Assembly: GCF_000516985.1 (NCBI RefSeq)
Contig: NW_006917091.1
Coordinates: 4,733,022-4,797,021, forward strand
DNA from: Pestalotiopsis fici W106-1
Lineage: Eukaryota; Ascomycota; Sordariomycetes; Amphisphaeriales; Sporocadaceae
Direction of reading: 5' to 3'
Length of the DNA: 64,000 nucleotides
In this document: positions 1-11,390 of the stretch, piece by piece
How the letters are laid out: every line of letters starts with the position of its first letter
Position numbering within the stretch: the stretch's first letter is position 1
The notes under the pieces: model-generated
Seen by the model: the letters and a program-made list of their open reading frames with translations, nothing else
Told to the model about the DNA's origin: nothing
Databases searched by the model: none
Made by a program: the position numbers and the translations under genes

Positions 1-400
1 ATTTTCCAAATACAAGCAAATTACAAAGTTCAAGCTAATCGCGGTTTGGAAGGGGGGGGGGGGGGGGGGGGGGGGAAGCAAAGTTCTGTTGCAAAGTCGC
101 AATAGAAATGCTAACATTTCATGTGCCAGAATGTGGCAGTGTTTCATCCCCATGCTATAATATGAGTGAGTCTCCTTGTGAGAGAATCCTGAGCTTGACT
201 TCAATTTTTCCAACGAGTAAACACAACCTACGCCGGAGAAAATGCAACAATTGGGCCAGTATTCTCGGCCGCACCCCTGAACGCCTCGCAATGCTACTTT
301 CCCGATCCAAACTGCCCAGAGACTTTGTCCATATACCCAATGACTCGCTTGTATGATGCATGCTCATGAACAATCCAGAACGCCAGATGCAATCCATACC
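1..400. other. Left edge, 3' flank of the endopolyphosphatase gene
   Basis: No gene is seen here. The stretch lies downstream of the stop codon of the minus-strand endopolyphosphatase gene and probably holds its 3' UTR. Its only marked feature is a homopolymer G run, listed separately. Confidence 0.6.
52..75 (+). repeat. Poly-G homopolymer run, 24 G
   Basis: An uninterrupted run of 24 G is seen. Runs this long are uncommon in fungal intergenic DNA, and their length is often wrong in assemblies. On the minus strand it is poly-C, downstream of the endopolyphosphatase gene. Confidence 0.95.
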
Positions 401-2785
401 CTACACCTTCTTCAGGTCTTTCTCAGATACTGTCGACACAAAAGCATGACGCAGAAAATGCAGCCAAACCTTGTTCTTACTCTTGGGCTTTTTCTTTCCT
501 TTCTTGCCCTTCTTTCCCTTCTTGCCTTTGCCCTTCTTCTTCTTTTTGTCCTTCGATTCGGACTCTAGGTCACTCTCGTCATCAGAGTCGCCATCCGTCT
601 CGTCATCATTATCGTCGTCACTGTCGGCATCCTCATCATTCTCATCCTCGCTGTCGTCCAGCTCCTGATCTTCGTCATCACCATCTTCGGGTTCTCGAAT
701 AAGCTCAGATTTCTCGATTTCATCCAACTCGTTGTCAGAAAAGCCGTTAATCAAAGCCTTGGACTTCTTGGACTTCTTGCCAACCTGGCCAATGCGATAG
801 GCCAGCTTCAGCATGTTGCCAACCGTCAAGTCCTTGAGCTTGTAGATTTCGTCGTCGAACGTGCTATACTCGACATCGAATTGGAATGGTCGGGGCTTTG
901 GCTTGTGGCCAGGCTTCTTGCCTTTATGTACACCCTCATTCCAGCGCTCGTGTGAAAAGGCAGGATCCTCGGAATCTTGGTCCAACTGTAACTCATCGCC
1001 AGTCGACTGGCTATGCAGCTCGGCCGGGGCCTCGTTCTTGAGAAAGTCATGGGCATCATTATTGAGGTAGGTCAGGTTGGCAAAGTATTGCGTGTAGCCC
1101 ATCAAGGTCAGAGGCTGTGGTGAATAAGCTGGTCCGGGGAGCGCCGTTGCTGATGGGGGTTCAGGTACGATCAAGTACGGGTCTTTCTCAGGCTTTCCCT
1201 TCTTTCCCTTCTTCTTCTTGTGCTTTTTCTTCTCAATTTCGAAATCCACATCTTCCGATTCGATAGCCATTTGTTCGCCATGTCCAGGTTTGCTGTCGCG
1301 GATAACATCTCTCCATGTAGGCGAGTCCTCCATGCCGGTAATGTTGTACTCGAAGACCCGGAGAGTTGGAAAATAATTCGGCACAATACTTGGACTGACC
1401 AAAGAAAGTTGGTAGCGCTCAGCCCATTCGCTGCCCAGAGGATGCTTTTTCGGCTTCTTCTGCTTCTTCTTTTTGTCCTTCTTCTTCTTGCCTTCGACCT
1501 CAAAATCCTCTGCGCTCAAGGTATGGATGGCAGCTTTGGGTAGCTTGGACCAATCCTTGCGCAAGTCGGCCAAGTAATCAGCACCCGATCGAATATAAAA
1601 GCCTTCCTGATTGACGTGACCCGCTGCATGAACTTTAGGCTCGTTTCCATGCTGTTTTTTCTCGACATGGGCTTCATATTCTGCGCTGCTGGTTTTGAAA
1701 TAATTGAGATTTATATCGCGAGTATCCTGGAGGAAGAAGTGATCAATGTTCATATGGCCATACAGAGAGCCAACAACAACATCGCGATATTGTTGAAGCC
1801 ATAGAGTGTACTTCTGCCAGCAGGTCTCGTCCCAGTTCTCCTTGCCGGCAGTCCTTGCAGGTGGGACATGGCCCATCAAGATGGCCTTCATTCCCCGATT
1901 GCGCAAAAATTGCAGCTGGATGCGCAGCCATTCCATCTGCTTGAATCCGGGTTCGGAAGGGTGGATGCAATCATCGACTCCTGCATTGCGGTTGAAGAAA
2001 TAGAGGGTGTTTAAGCTGAAGACTGCCAGCTTGTTAGGAATGACCTCGGTGTAGAACCAGCCGCCCAATTCAAATGTGTGACGTTGAGACTCTGGGATGA
2101 AAGACTTCCAGATATCCGTGTACCGCTTAAGCCATTTGCTAGGACCCCCAACCATGATATTGTGCGGAAGTATGTCGTTGTTGCCAAAGGTGGGTATGAT
2201 GGGTATCGTGAGACCAGACGAATCCGAAAGGGTGGTAACAAATTTGTCAGCAATCATGCGGTTGCTCTTGACGACGTCCTTTTCGCTTCGGTCGTACTTG
2301 TCGTCGCTGTCATGGCGCGCGGAATCTCCCGTCCATATTATGAAGTCAATATTATCCTTCAAGTGCTCGTCTATCCAGTTGAAAGTTGCGTTGACCAGCG
2401 AATGCGGCGTGTCGCAATCGGAAGTCTCTGCGCCATAGTATCCAGCTGGGCCTTTGCCGCGATGACATGCGTATCCAGCTTCTGTGGATGTGTGAGTTTT
2501 GTAGTGGCTGTCTGGATGGAAATCTAGACCGCGGGAAGATTGGGGGTTAGTCTAACTGGCTTGCACCATTGCGTTGCGAGAATGGGGAAATGGGTGTGAT
2601 GCACCTGTTATATGCAGGAACCGACCGTGAAGTTTTCGCGGCAGCGATGCTCTGGCAGTTTCTTGCTCAGACACTGAGCTGCTGGTCTGCAAATCTATTA
2701 CATGCTGTGCTGCCTCCAATGGGGCGGCGATGACGACAGCCGGCAGAACAGCTGCTGCCAGAATTAGAACACCCCGGAGCTCCAT
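401..2785 (-). CDS. PPN1: Vacuolar endopolyphosphatase (Ppn1 family)
   Basis: Hydrolyses internal phosphoanhydride bonds of long-chain polyphosphate, normally in the vacuole. There are two exons, 2785-2605 and 2523-401, and the 81-bp intron splits the codon of the first metal ligand. The product is 767 aa. Residues 1-21 form a hydrophobic signal anchor, as expected for a type II vacuolar membrane protein. Metallophosphatase motifs follow in order: DFH (61-63), GDSARHD (126-132), GNND (174-177), GHVPP (278-282) and GHMNIDH (316-322). The second half is unusual: lysine clusters at about 406-421 and 492-504, then near the C-terminus a long Asp/Glu/Ser tract running straight into a Lys/Gly tract. 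Yeast Ppn1 (also called Phm5) belongs to the PHO regulon; a CACGTG box lies at 3626-3631, about 840 bp upstream. Family assignment is firm; in vivo processing is inference. Confidence 0.93.
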
Positions 2786-5007
2786 GTCTGCTGCGTGCCT
2801 CTACCACACACGCATGGAAGGTCGAGATTTTTGGCCCAATCTTCTCAACAGCTGTGTAGGTGAATCGGTATATCTTCAACGGTTTCGTAGGAAAAGCGGC
2901 TTGACTAGTGGGCGTCGGAGTAGTTTGAAGGAGATCGGAGGAGATATTTTGAGTGTGACGTCGAAATTGTTCTGGCGCGCCTTGGAAATTTTCTTGTGTT
3001 CCCTCTTGTCATGGAAAACCAACAATTAGTACAAGCGCTGTCCAGCACCCAACCTGCGATCTTCAGCGCAGGGTGCGGCCTTTGCAGCAAGGGCTTTTTT
3101 TCCAAGCCAGCAGTCCTTCGCGTCACGTCAGCGCTGACTGCAGGCAGGGCAGGGGTCTCTTGGGGGCTCCAGCGCCTCGGTACGAGTGCCGGGGTGAAGT
3201 GTACTGGAGTCCTGGCCGGCAATTGCGGAATGATGCTCCCCAACCAAAGAATCAGCGAGAAGAGTTGGGTATTTGTGGAGGATGGAAAGAAAAAGACGAC
3301 ACGGCCCAAAGCTTTGCAGACAAGAAAAAGAACGGCACGCGACACTGGGCACTTTAATGAATAAAAAGAATAAGACGAAGGCATCCACAGCGGGCTATAC
3401 CGTAGGTCCGCACGTCGACATACATTAGAAGAGAGCTGTACATTGACACCGCCAGCAAGAGTCACGTTCCCTGATGATTGGGCTCTTTCGGTGAGACGGC
3501 TGCCTGCAGGTACTGATCCTGTGCCGTTGTGCATGCTGCCTTGGGTGCAGCTGAACCCCAAGTTTACGCCAAGTTGGGATGAAACTCTCGAACCGCTGCT
3601 GGCGAATGACAATGCACCTCAAATACACGTGTAGCCACAACGACACGACCAACGCTACAGCGTGACTAAGGCAACGAACGAGCCTCAGCATAGGTAGTTA
3701 GAGCATTTGGCCTGTGAAAAGATAAATCCATCACGAGACCATGTCCAGCTTACGTTGCGCTTTGTAGCGAGATGCACATCCGTTATTAACATGCGGCAGT
3801 CCTCCTCCGACTATACACCTTCTCCTCGCGGCCTTGGTCAAGATCAGCCATATATAAGTGCTCCGTCACAGCAGCCGATGTCTTGTGCTCATCATGGGAG
3901 GCATCCAAAACTCGAGACTGAAATATCATGGAGGGTTACGTGCCGCCATCAAGTGTTCACGTACATATCGGCATTCGCTCCTTAGCTCCTATGCAAGTAA
4001 ACCACCAGACAGATGCCATTATCACAACAAAGCGATTACGCTGAACCGCGCAGAGCGCAGCTATGTGTTCTTTGTTGCAGCCAGGCATTCCTCCTGCAAA
4101 CCAATATTCGGCATGAAAGAACTGACGTCACCTTGGCTATTCCTCACATCGGGTATGGTCCCAGGCTGAGATGATTCTACCCTGCTTGCTTATGTTGGAA
4201 CTACGAAGGGTCACGAGGAAATTATAGCGAATATCCTGATGATGCCAGGCTCGAGATTATCGTGTCCTTACTTGTCAAGCCTCGGAACTTGTTATACCTT
4301 ACATATTCTGCAAACTTTGACATTCATTCGACACTTTAGGATTTGGTTGTTTTTAGAGTCTTTTGAGTAAAGTCCCACTGACTGCAAGTTTGACATTTGC
4401 CCCCAACCGGGCTTCACTTCTAGTCCAATCTGCCCATCAAGGTTCTAAGAAGAGGGACGGGGAGAAAATAATCGAGCTTAGCGTGGACGCTAATGATGTC
4501 CGTGGGCGGCCCAGTCTAGACTTTCTCGCACCGAATTTTTGGCGGTCTGAAATTTTCTCCCTTTCTTCTTCACATTCGTACGCACATTCGATATCGATAC
4601 TTTGCTGGTAGAATTGTCTCTCCGTCGCTACAGCTTCTTATATTTTATGTGCAAGATTCATAAGCCGTACGTTTGAGGGTATCCGATGGTTTTTCCAAAG
4701 TATCGGCTTCCCATGGTTTTAACCGGCTACATACAAACAAACACTCATCAAGTTCTTGCTACTGGTTGATTTGACTCTGCACGTTGTAACCGATCTGTAA
4801 ATCCATTGTGTCCGAGATGAAACCTGCTTCCACGTACTGCTCATGGCAAGCCACGGCCGCCAAGTTCGTGGGTTATATAGATACTTGTGACTGCTGAGCT
4901 GCCATCTCTTTCGTGGTCCTCGAATCTCTAGGTGCTTGGATGGCACTTCATGATAGCATCTTTGTGACTGATTGCCTTGGGCCATCCCTACCTGTACGCA
5001 AGCCCCT
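2786..5007. other. Intergenic, 2.2 kb
   Basis: No convincing gene. Open frames at 2905-3612 and 3443-3634 show no recognisable domain. The stretch holds the promoter of the endopolyphosphatase gene, with a CACGTG box at 3626-3631 (possible Pho4/NUC-1 site), and a perfect CRE palindrome TGACGTCA at 4123-4130. The 5' UTR probably occupies the first few hundred bases. The right end is the 3' flank of the histidine phosphatase gene. Confidence 0.5.
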
Positions 5008-5909
5008 CTACTTAATCGATGGCTGTTGCGTCGACAGAGACTGGTGGACGGCCTCGAGCTCAATGAGCCGGAATGGCCTGCTCTCGTCATTCTCGTCCTC
5101 GTCGGTGGCAAAGTCGTAGGTCCGGTACTCGGCGTTGGCGTACTTTGCACAGTCTGGCACGACTCTACGGATGAAGCCCGAGTGCGTCATGACAATGATG
5201 TACTTTTCTGGTCGGTGGAAGAGCCACTGCCTCGCAACCCGTGCCCGGCGCAGCAGGGACTCCTGCGAGGCATCGTACAGCCCCGTTTTGGCTGGGTACA
5301 CGGGGTCCAGCTGCGAAAAGTCGAGATGCGGCCACTCCTTGGAGATGACGGAGATCTCGGACCCTATGTCGCATGGGTTGGCTGTGGTCTCCTGCACAGT
5401 AGCCAGACGGTGAGCCCCTTGGCGTCAGTCATCTTCTTTTCTTCGTTTCTTCAGGTTCCCTCTAGTAGGGCGAAAGCTGAAAACGACCTACCTGCCACTC
5501 GGCACGGAGCTCAACTCGTACGCCTTCCTCGGCTAGCCATGCGAGGCCGTGGTGATATGACTGAAGCGTCCGCCGGAGTGGGCTCACGACGATCAAGGTC
5601 TCCTCCTTGGGAAAGGCATACTTGTTCTGGATATCGAGGGCGAGCTGCTTGCACTGTGCCTCTCCCTTTGAAGTCAGGGCAGGGTCTGCAAAGTTCCAGT
5701 CATGTATGGTCATGTCAGCAACAAATCTGGATAATCCCCCTTTGCGCACGTGCGCAATCATCAATCAAGGACCGGAGACTTATCATCAATATCTAGAGTG
5801 TCCCAGTCAGACCTTTGCGCCATTTTGAGTTAACTTGTGAAGTGGATGTTGGGTTTGACTTACTGTGTAGTGCCTGGCCATGGCGTATAAGGATAACTCG
5901 CGGTGGCAT
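5008..5909 (-). CDS. Histidine phosphatase, phosphoglycerate-mutase-like
   Basis: A small branch-1 histidine phosphatase, probably a cytosolic phosphatase of unknown substrate rather than the glycolytic mutase. Three exons are proposed: 5909-5864, 5739-5492 and 5391-5008, giving 225 aa in frame. The catalytic signature RHG is at residues 9-11, SPLRRT at 68-73, a likely acid Glu at 99, and the second catalytic His in THSGF at 168. Intron 2 (5491-5392) is clear. The acceptor of intron 1 is less certain: I used the GTAAGT donor and the AAAG acceptor at 5740 because they are the only pair that keeps phase, and this gives a short stretch of unusual sequence after the RHG motif. Intron 1 holds a perfect palindrome TGCGCACGTGCGCA at 5743-5756. 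The gene is divergent to the STK19-family gene. Confidence 0.87.
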
Positions 5910-6812
5910 ATTGGGCGTTGGGAGGGAGAATAGCAGTGATGTCAAGTTGTAGATATGTTACGCGGTGGAGATGAATACAGATTTCTATCCATAGGTGCGA
6001 ATGGGGCTGATCCAGCGACAGACGTCATGGCATTTATCTACTAGGTCAAGGTCTCTTTATTTCATGTTGTCACTGAAATGTAGGCGACAGATCGCTCTCA
6101 GAAAGAAAAATTCATAGCAGCCGCTGCATGACCGAGACGATGCACGATCAGTCAACGATATTCAGCGTCAGTCAAGTCTTGCTGCATCTGTCGTGCCCAG
6201 TCAGGTATGGTCATGATTACTTGGTCGCGTGTCTCGAAAGCAGCACTCCCGCTTTGTCCCAGTCATTTTTCAGGGTCTGAGAAACCAAAAGTGCTGGGGG
6301 TTTCGCGGGTACGGGCAGGACGGGCTACATTAGGCTAGTAGCTTAATCGAGTAGGGCAGCGGGTATCGGCATGGCAGCATCTTCTACGCCGACGTTCGAG
6401 AAACTGGGTTGACAAACTGTCAAGTCAACATGTGCCTGCCAAGCACTACAAACGTCGCCACTCATGGCTGAGCTGACTTTTGACAAGAAGGGCGTACCTA
6501 CATGGGAAGCTGTCTCATGAGCCATTTGCAAATGGCTCGAGGAACACTTTTGTGAGTGCTTGGAGTCCCTCACAACGTGTCGCTCTTTATCATCTACATA
6601 CCCATTCCATTTTATTGCAGTGAATGTTTAGGAGGGCTGGGGTTGTGTTTCCCGTAAATCCAGGTTTCAGAGTAGGCGTACAGTATCGCCACTCAAACAC
6701 TTTGTCATCATTTCCCAGCCATGCTCGGCACTGATTCCCTTCCATTGCATCTCTCATCATTATAACCCTTGATCGTCTGAGAATCTCATGCTTGCTCAAA
6801 ACAATCATCACG
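5910..6812. other. Divergent promoter region, 0.9 kb
   Basis: Lies between the start of the minus-strand histidine phosphatase gene and the plus-strand STK19-family gene, so it should carry both promoters. I see no open frame with recognisable content and no clear operator. Confidence 0.5.
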
Positions 6813-7985
6813 ATGAGTCTGAGTCGAATCCTGGGTGGCCGGGTTAGGAAAGGCAGCGAAAAGTCTGGATCCTCGCCCTCCAGGCGAGCGCCCTCTTCAT
6901 CTCCACGCAAGAAGTCTGCCAACAACAATAGTGCGCATCAAGGTCAGGACGACGACTATTTTGGCGATGAGAAACTCGACGACCTAGGCCTTGTCCACGC
7001 GCTCGCGACCGATCTCCACCTGCGTGACACCACACAGGCGATTCAGTATTTGCGCGCGCACATGTTTAGCCCGATTCCCGCAAAAGGTGCTGGCATGAAT
7101 AGCACACGCATTGCAGATACACTGAATTTTCGAAAACATCTGCCACCGTTAGTGACGGTATCACACGTTCAGATACTACTGTCTTCGCCTAGCGCAGTGG
7201 AACGTGAGGTCGCTGAGCTCGTGCGCGCTGGGTTCATACGGAAGATCGAGGTCGTCAAACGAGGCGAAATTGGCGAGACATTGATACTCAGCAGTGATCT
7301 TGAGAAGATGCTGGACGATGCACAGCATCTCTCGGAAACGACGCAGGTGCTGTTCAAAGCATACTTGAAAGAGAATCCTATGGCTCGAAAAGTACAACGA
7401 GCAGAATTGCCCTCGTTGGCCGTGAATGAACTGTTCAGAGCTGGCTTCCTCACAGCTCACCATACTGATACCAGCTCGTTGTCACACATGATGAATTTGT
7501 ACTCGCGACCTGAAGATAAGGCGAGCCTTGTCTCCATTGAGAACGTTTCCAAACAAGCTACGGGATCACTCGGCGCCGTGGGCGGCGTCGGGGCAGTACA
7601 CATGGTCGGAGGCAGTGGCGGTGGAGCACGGCTGCCGGCCAATACCACGGAGATGCAGCTAGCCGTGCCCGGCAATGGCACTTTTCTCAAGCTGGTGGCA
7701 GCTGCGCTGGAACATCTAGTCTCGTTGCTGAGCAAGTCTCGTTACCGCGAGGCACCGGAAGACGTCCTTCGGGAAAGATGGAACGGTGGTGTAGCAAAGG
7801 ATGAAGCAGCCTACATGGCAAAGAAGTCGAGGGGCGAGTTCGCCGGCATACTCCCTGGTCAAACGCGCAAGTGGAAACAGTTTCGCGGGTTGGCCTTTGA
7901 ATGGATTTTGCAGGAGGCAGTCGGCTCGGGGCTCGTCGAGATCTTTGAGACGGGTAGTGTCGGTCGCGGCATCCGTGTCATCTGA
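6813..7985 (+). CDS. STK19-family winged-helix protein
   Basis: A single-exon gene of 390 aa. I recognise the fungal Stk19 domain by the segment near residues 265-315, containing LPANTTEMQLAVPGNG followed by KSRYREAPEDVLRERWNGG, and the closing KWKQFRGLAFEWILQEAVGSG. The N-terminus is Ser/Arg/Lys-rich and disordered. No protein kinase motifs (glycine loop, HRD, DFG) are present. This fits the current view that STK19 was misnamed as a kinase and is a tandem winged-helix DNA-binding factor in transcription-coupled repair. That role for the fungal protein is inference. The start at 6813 was chosen because it is the first in-frame ATG; an upstream ATG at 6788 is out of frame. A Gly-rich insert lies near residues 245-265. 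Confidence 0.8.
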   Translation: MSLSRILGGRVRKGSEKSGSSPSRRAPSSSPRKKSANNNSAHQGQDDDYFGDEKLDDLGLVHALATDLHLRDTTQAIQYLRAHMFSPIPAKGAGMNSTRIADTLNFRKHLPPLVTVSHVQILLSSPSAVEREVAELVRAGFIRKIEVVKRGEIGETLILSSDLEKMLDDAQHLSETTQVLFKAYLKENPMARKVQRAELPSLAVNELFRAGFLTAHHTDTSSLSHMMNLYSRPEDKASLVSIENVSKQATGSLGAVGGVGAVHMVGGSGGGARLPANTTEMQLAVPGNGTFLKLVAAALEHLVSLLSKSRYREAPEDVLRERWNGGVAKDEAAYMAKKSRGEFAGILPGQTRKWKQFRGLAFEWILQEAVGSGLVEIFETGSVGRGIRVI

Positions 7986-10900
7986 TTCATTGCATGAACA
8001 CGACCCAATATGATAAGAGGCCGTTGGCCAAACAATTGCTACCGGATTCCTGGGGCTTATCAAAAGGACCTGTCATATTTCATTGTGATGGTCCAGAGTT
8101 TCCGTGTTTCGGAAAGAGGCTCCCAAGTATATCTGGTCGGCAGCTGTAATGTCTATAGATAGCATCACGGGAGAAATACTGCCAGGCTTGCCATGTGAAT
8201 CATGAGAATCTTGTCTATGGGAGAAATAAGGCGTTTACTCCTACATTTGCAGCAAATTTTATGGCCGTCATGCAAAAACCTATTCTCGGATCTGTTGAGA
8301 TGAATTACTCACATGTCAAGTGTTCTTACATATGGCAATTTCTACACTATGATTCACCTTGTTTGATCGTCTGCGGATCCAAACCCACCAAAGACAGATA
8401 TCTATGCCGCGGGAACGAACGCACGGGTTGCCGGCATCTTGGCTTTTGCGGGGTATGGATCTGGCTCGTGTTTGAATAGATAGACTGGACAACAGGCAGC
8501 TGGAGCCGTGGTAGACCATGAGCTCAACTTTGTTATCATGTGAGGCTACTGGTTCGAATAGTAGACAGTGATCGTAGCGCGTGACATTTGCAAAATTCAA
8601 GAAAATATTACCTAGGTAGTTCCAATGCTCGTCTTCGATTGCAACAGTAGAATAGAATCAGGGAATTGAGGCTCGATAAAAAGAAAGCACATTCGACTGA
8701 AAGCACAAGCTGAGAATGGATACCAAGGATAGCCATGCATCTGATCCGCCATATTCCGTTTCACTACACGTGGAGTAGCTACTGGCTTGCTTTTCAGTAT
8801 CACTATTGTTTCCTCCAAAAGGGGGGGTTGAACTGTGGGAAATTCTGTTAGCATGCTATAATTTCTGAACTGGTGCAACTCGGCTGCTCAGACATGTTGG
8901 GAGCAATAGCGGAAGCTGTCGTGAATCAGAAATTGATGATCCGGGGGTGCACAACTATGAAGTATGCAATGTTGCATATCGAAGCGACTTGACGAGATTC
9001 GTACCCGTTCAAGCTCCGTAAGATCGAGCGTGGAGTTTGATCGGCCCACCATATGCGGAACATAATGTGCTTACTATACATTAGGTTATATATAGAGTGT
9101 CCAAAGTATGTAGGTCGGTAACTTTAGTTAGAGGATTGTGGACCAGCAAAGAGCTTGGGTTGGGAAACCGATCATCTCCCTTACGAGCAGTGAATAAACC
9201 ACATTTCCCCCCATGCAACCAATTGAATGACTGGGCAGATAGGAAGAAACTTTTTTGAAAGAAGTGTGAGCTTTTTCCTAACAAAGTGTCATCTGAGGAG
9301 GAACGGCTGGTTTCCAAATCCGAACTCATTGACGGGGCATCGCGTTGCTCGTATGCATGCATCCATCAAGACTTGTTGCCTTGCCTGGAGTATATGAAAC
9401 GCTATGGTCTTGTTTCGTACTTTATCAGATATAGCCTGCTGGCTAGATCCGTTGTTCGGTAGCCTAATGTCCTCGTCGTCGATCCGGTTATACTCCCTCT
9501 TAGTGAGAACTTAGAAGACGCGAGAGAAAAGCTGAGGTCCCCGGCATAGCCGTGCGCTTTGGGAATTGAGCGGGCTGGCGGGAACTCAATGGGTTGGTCC
9601 CTGGCCTGAGCAAATCTTGGTTCCGCAGGCCCTGAGATCAGCTATGAATGAACACACTGCCGGTGTTGGATGGCTTGGACGCTGCCGCGGCCTACGAAGT
9701 TCAAAATCGGCATCGGGTCATGGGAATAGGACTCCGGGCCTCTAGTACGGGTGCTTCAGTGATGTCTGTCACTTTGCTAAATAGAGCCTAGCAGAATCTG
9801 CTTGATACAGTGGTTGTCAACTGCATCGCGCGTCCGTCTTGCAGGAGTCGATTCCCCGTCAAGCCGTTTTAATCACGGTACCCAATGAGGTCTCTGGCAG
9901 AATTCCAGGGTCAAGAATAGGTTTATCCAAATAGACAATAGTGTTCAACGCCGCCAAGCAGTGGATGCACTACCGCCACCTGAATGCGGAAGTGATAGGC
10001 CCCCATAGACGTGCTAGGGAAATTGCAATATGTTCCCCCAGAGCCGCCGCCGTGATTCGCAAATGCTGACTTGACTGAGCACATTTGATCATCTGGCGAT
10101 CAGCCAGTGGCAACTTTATTAACCTGGTTGATTGGGGAACTGAGGAGCGAAACTCGCTTCAGGGCCAGGTCCACGGAGAGGTTTTTGCCCTTTCTTGGAG
10201 AGTGAGAGGGAGGCCAAGAAAGAAGGACGATGGCCCATGCATAGCACCGTGCCTACCTAGCAATTCAGATCATTGCGTGATGGATGGGCTTTTGCGTCTT
10301 TACTGTAGAGAGAAGTTTGAACCCTGACCAGCCAGATCACGGCAAGTAACAGTAACAGGGTGCAGTACAAGCAACCCGCACGCCGCACTGCTTGAATTGA
10401 TATGGACTTTTCTGATTTTCTCATTTCATCACATGCTGGCCTGCAGATCGTTGAGTGTGATTGCTGCCCTGCATATCCCCGGTTCTTGCAGCAAGCAAAT
10501 CATGGATGTTTCCCGCATCACACAGCGTAATGTTGCATGGCCGATTTCGAGCTCCCACGTCGATGAAGCCGAAGAGTGACAGGGCACACGGTCCTCGTAT
10601 TATATGTCTCCGGTTATGGTGTAGCAACACCCGCAAAAAGTAGAAGAGTAACAGACAAGTTCAACATTGCTAAAACGGAGAACATAAAGAGAGGAACTTT
10701 GGAAGTCATTCAGTTAATCACTTTTAGTCAGTCCTGAGTTCCACTTGACTATCCACGCTTCCAGGGCAACGGCAATTAATGTGCAGTACACTATTATGTA
10801 CTTGACCTACAAAGTAGTACATTTTATATGTATGCTCGGAAGTGCACTGTACCTAGTACCTGAAAGATTCCAGTGCAATCAATCCCCCCACCAGAGTCGC

Positions 10901-11390
10901 TCGAGGTCCAGGTATGTATCTGAAATCCAGTCCCGGGGGTGGCCTATCGGAAGAAAAAGCCGCGCAATGGCCAGCAACTGGACCAGGGACGAACGGGCAG
11001 CGTACTATGTAATGTTGTAGTTGGCAAGGTATCTTATTAGCAGTCAATTGGAAAAGTGGTATGGGTAGTAAAAAGTGGCTTTGAAAGTGTGCAGTGTGAT
11101 GAGATTGTACTTGACAGGCCGCACCTGGCACCCATGTCGCCCTGCGGAGACGCACACACCAGTCTCAGGGATCAGGTCGCCGCTGGCTGGGGTGCTGGGC
11201 TCTATCTAATAAATTGATTCCACCGAAGCGGCATAGATTAGTGGATGGGGTCACTGTCCAGGGATAGGGGAATGCGAATTGATGCAACATCATTGAGAGG
11301 AACGGGACTGGACTGGACTTGAATGGACTCTAAGTCACTGATTAGGTGGTGTATTGGCGTCTAGCAAATGAAAGAAAGAATCTCTCTCGA
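7986..11390. other. Gene-poor stretch, 3.4 kb
   Basis: I see no supportable gene here. Open frames are short and overlap on both strands with no domain. Base composition is like the neighbouring unique DNA, with no RIP-like bias. The first few hundred bases are probably the 3' UTR of the STK19-family gene. A non-coding RNA cannot be excluded from sequence alone. Confidence 0.45.

Noticed and set aside
2905..3612. 235-codon frame on the minus strand upstream of PPN1
   Set aside because: No recognisable domain, low-complexity Ser/Arg composition, and competing frames on both strands.
8550..8566. T-arm-like sequence with GGTTCGAAT
   Set aside because: The flanks do not form a 5-bp stem around a 7-base loop and no acceptor stem is present.
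10085..10327. RGRPRKK stretch resembling an AT-hook in a short open frame
   Set aside because: An isolated short motif in an 80-codon frame without other support.
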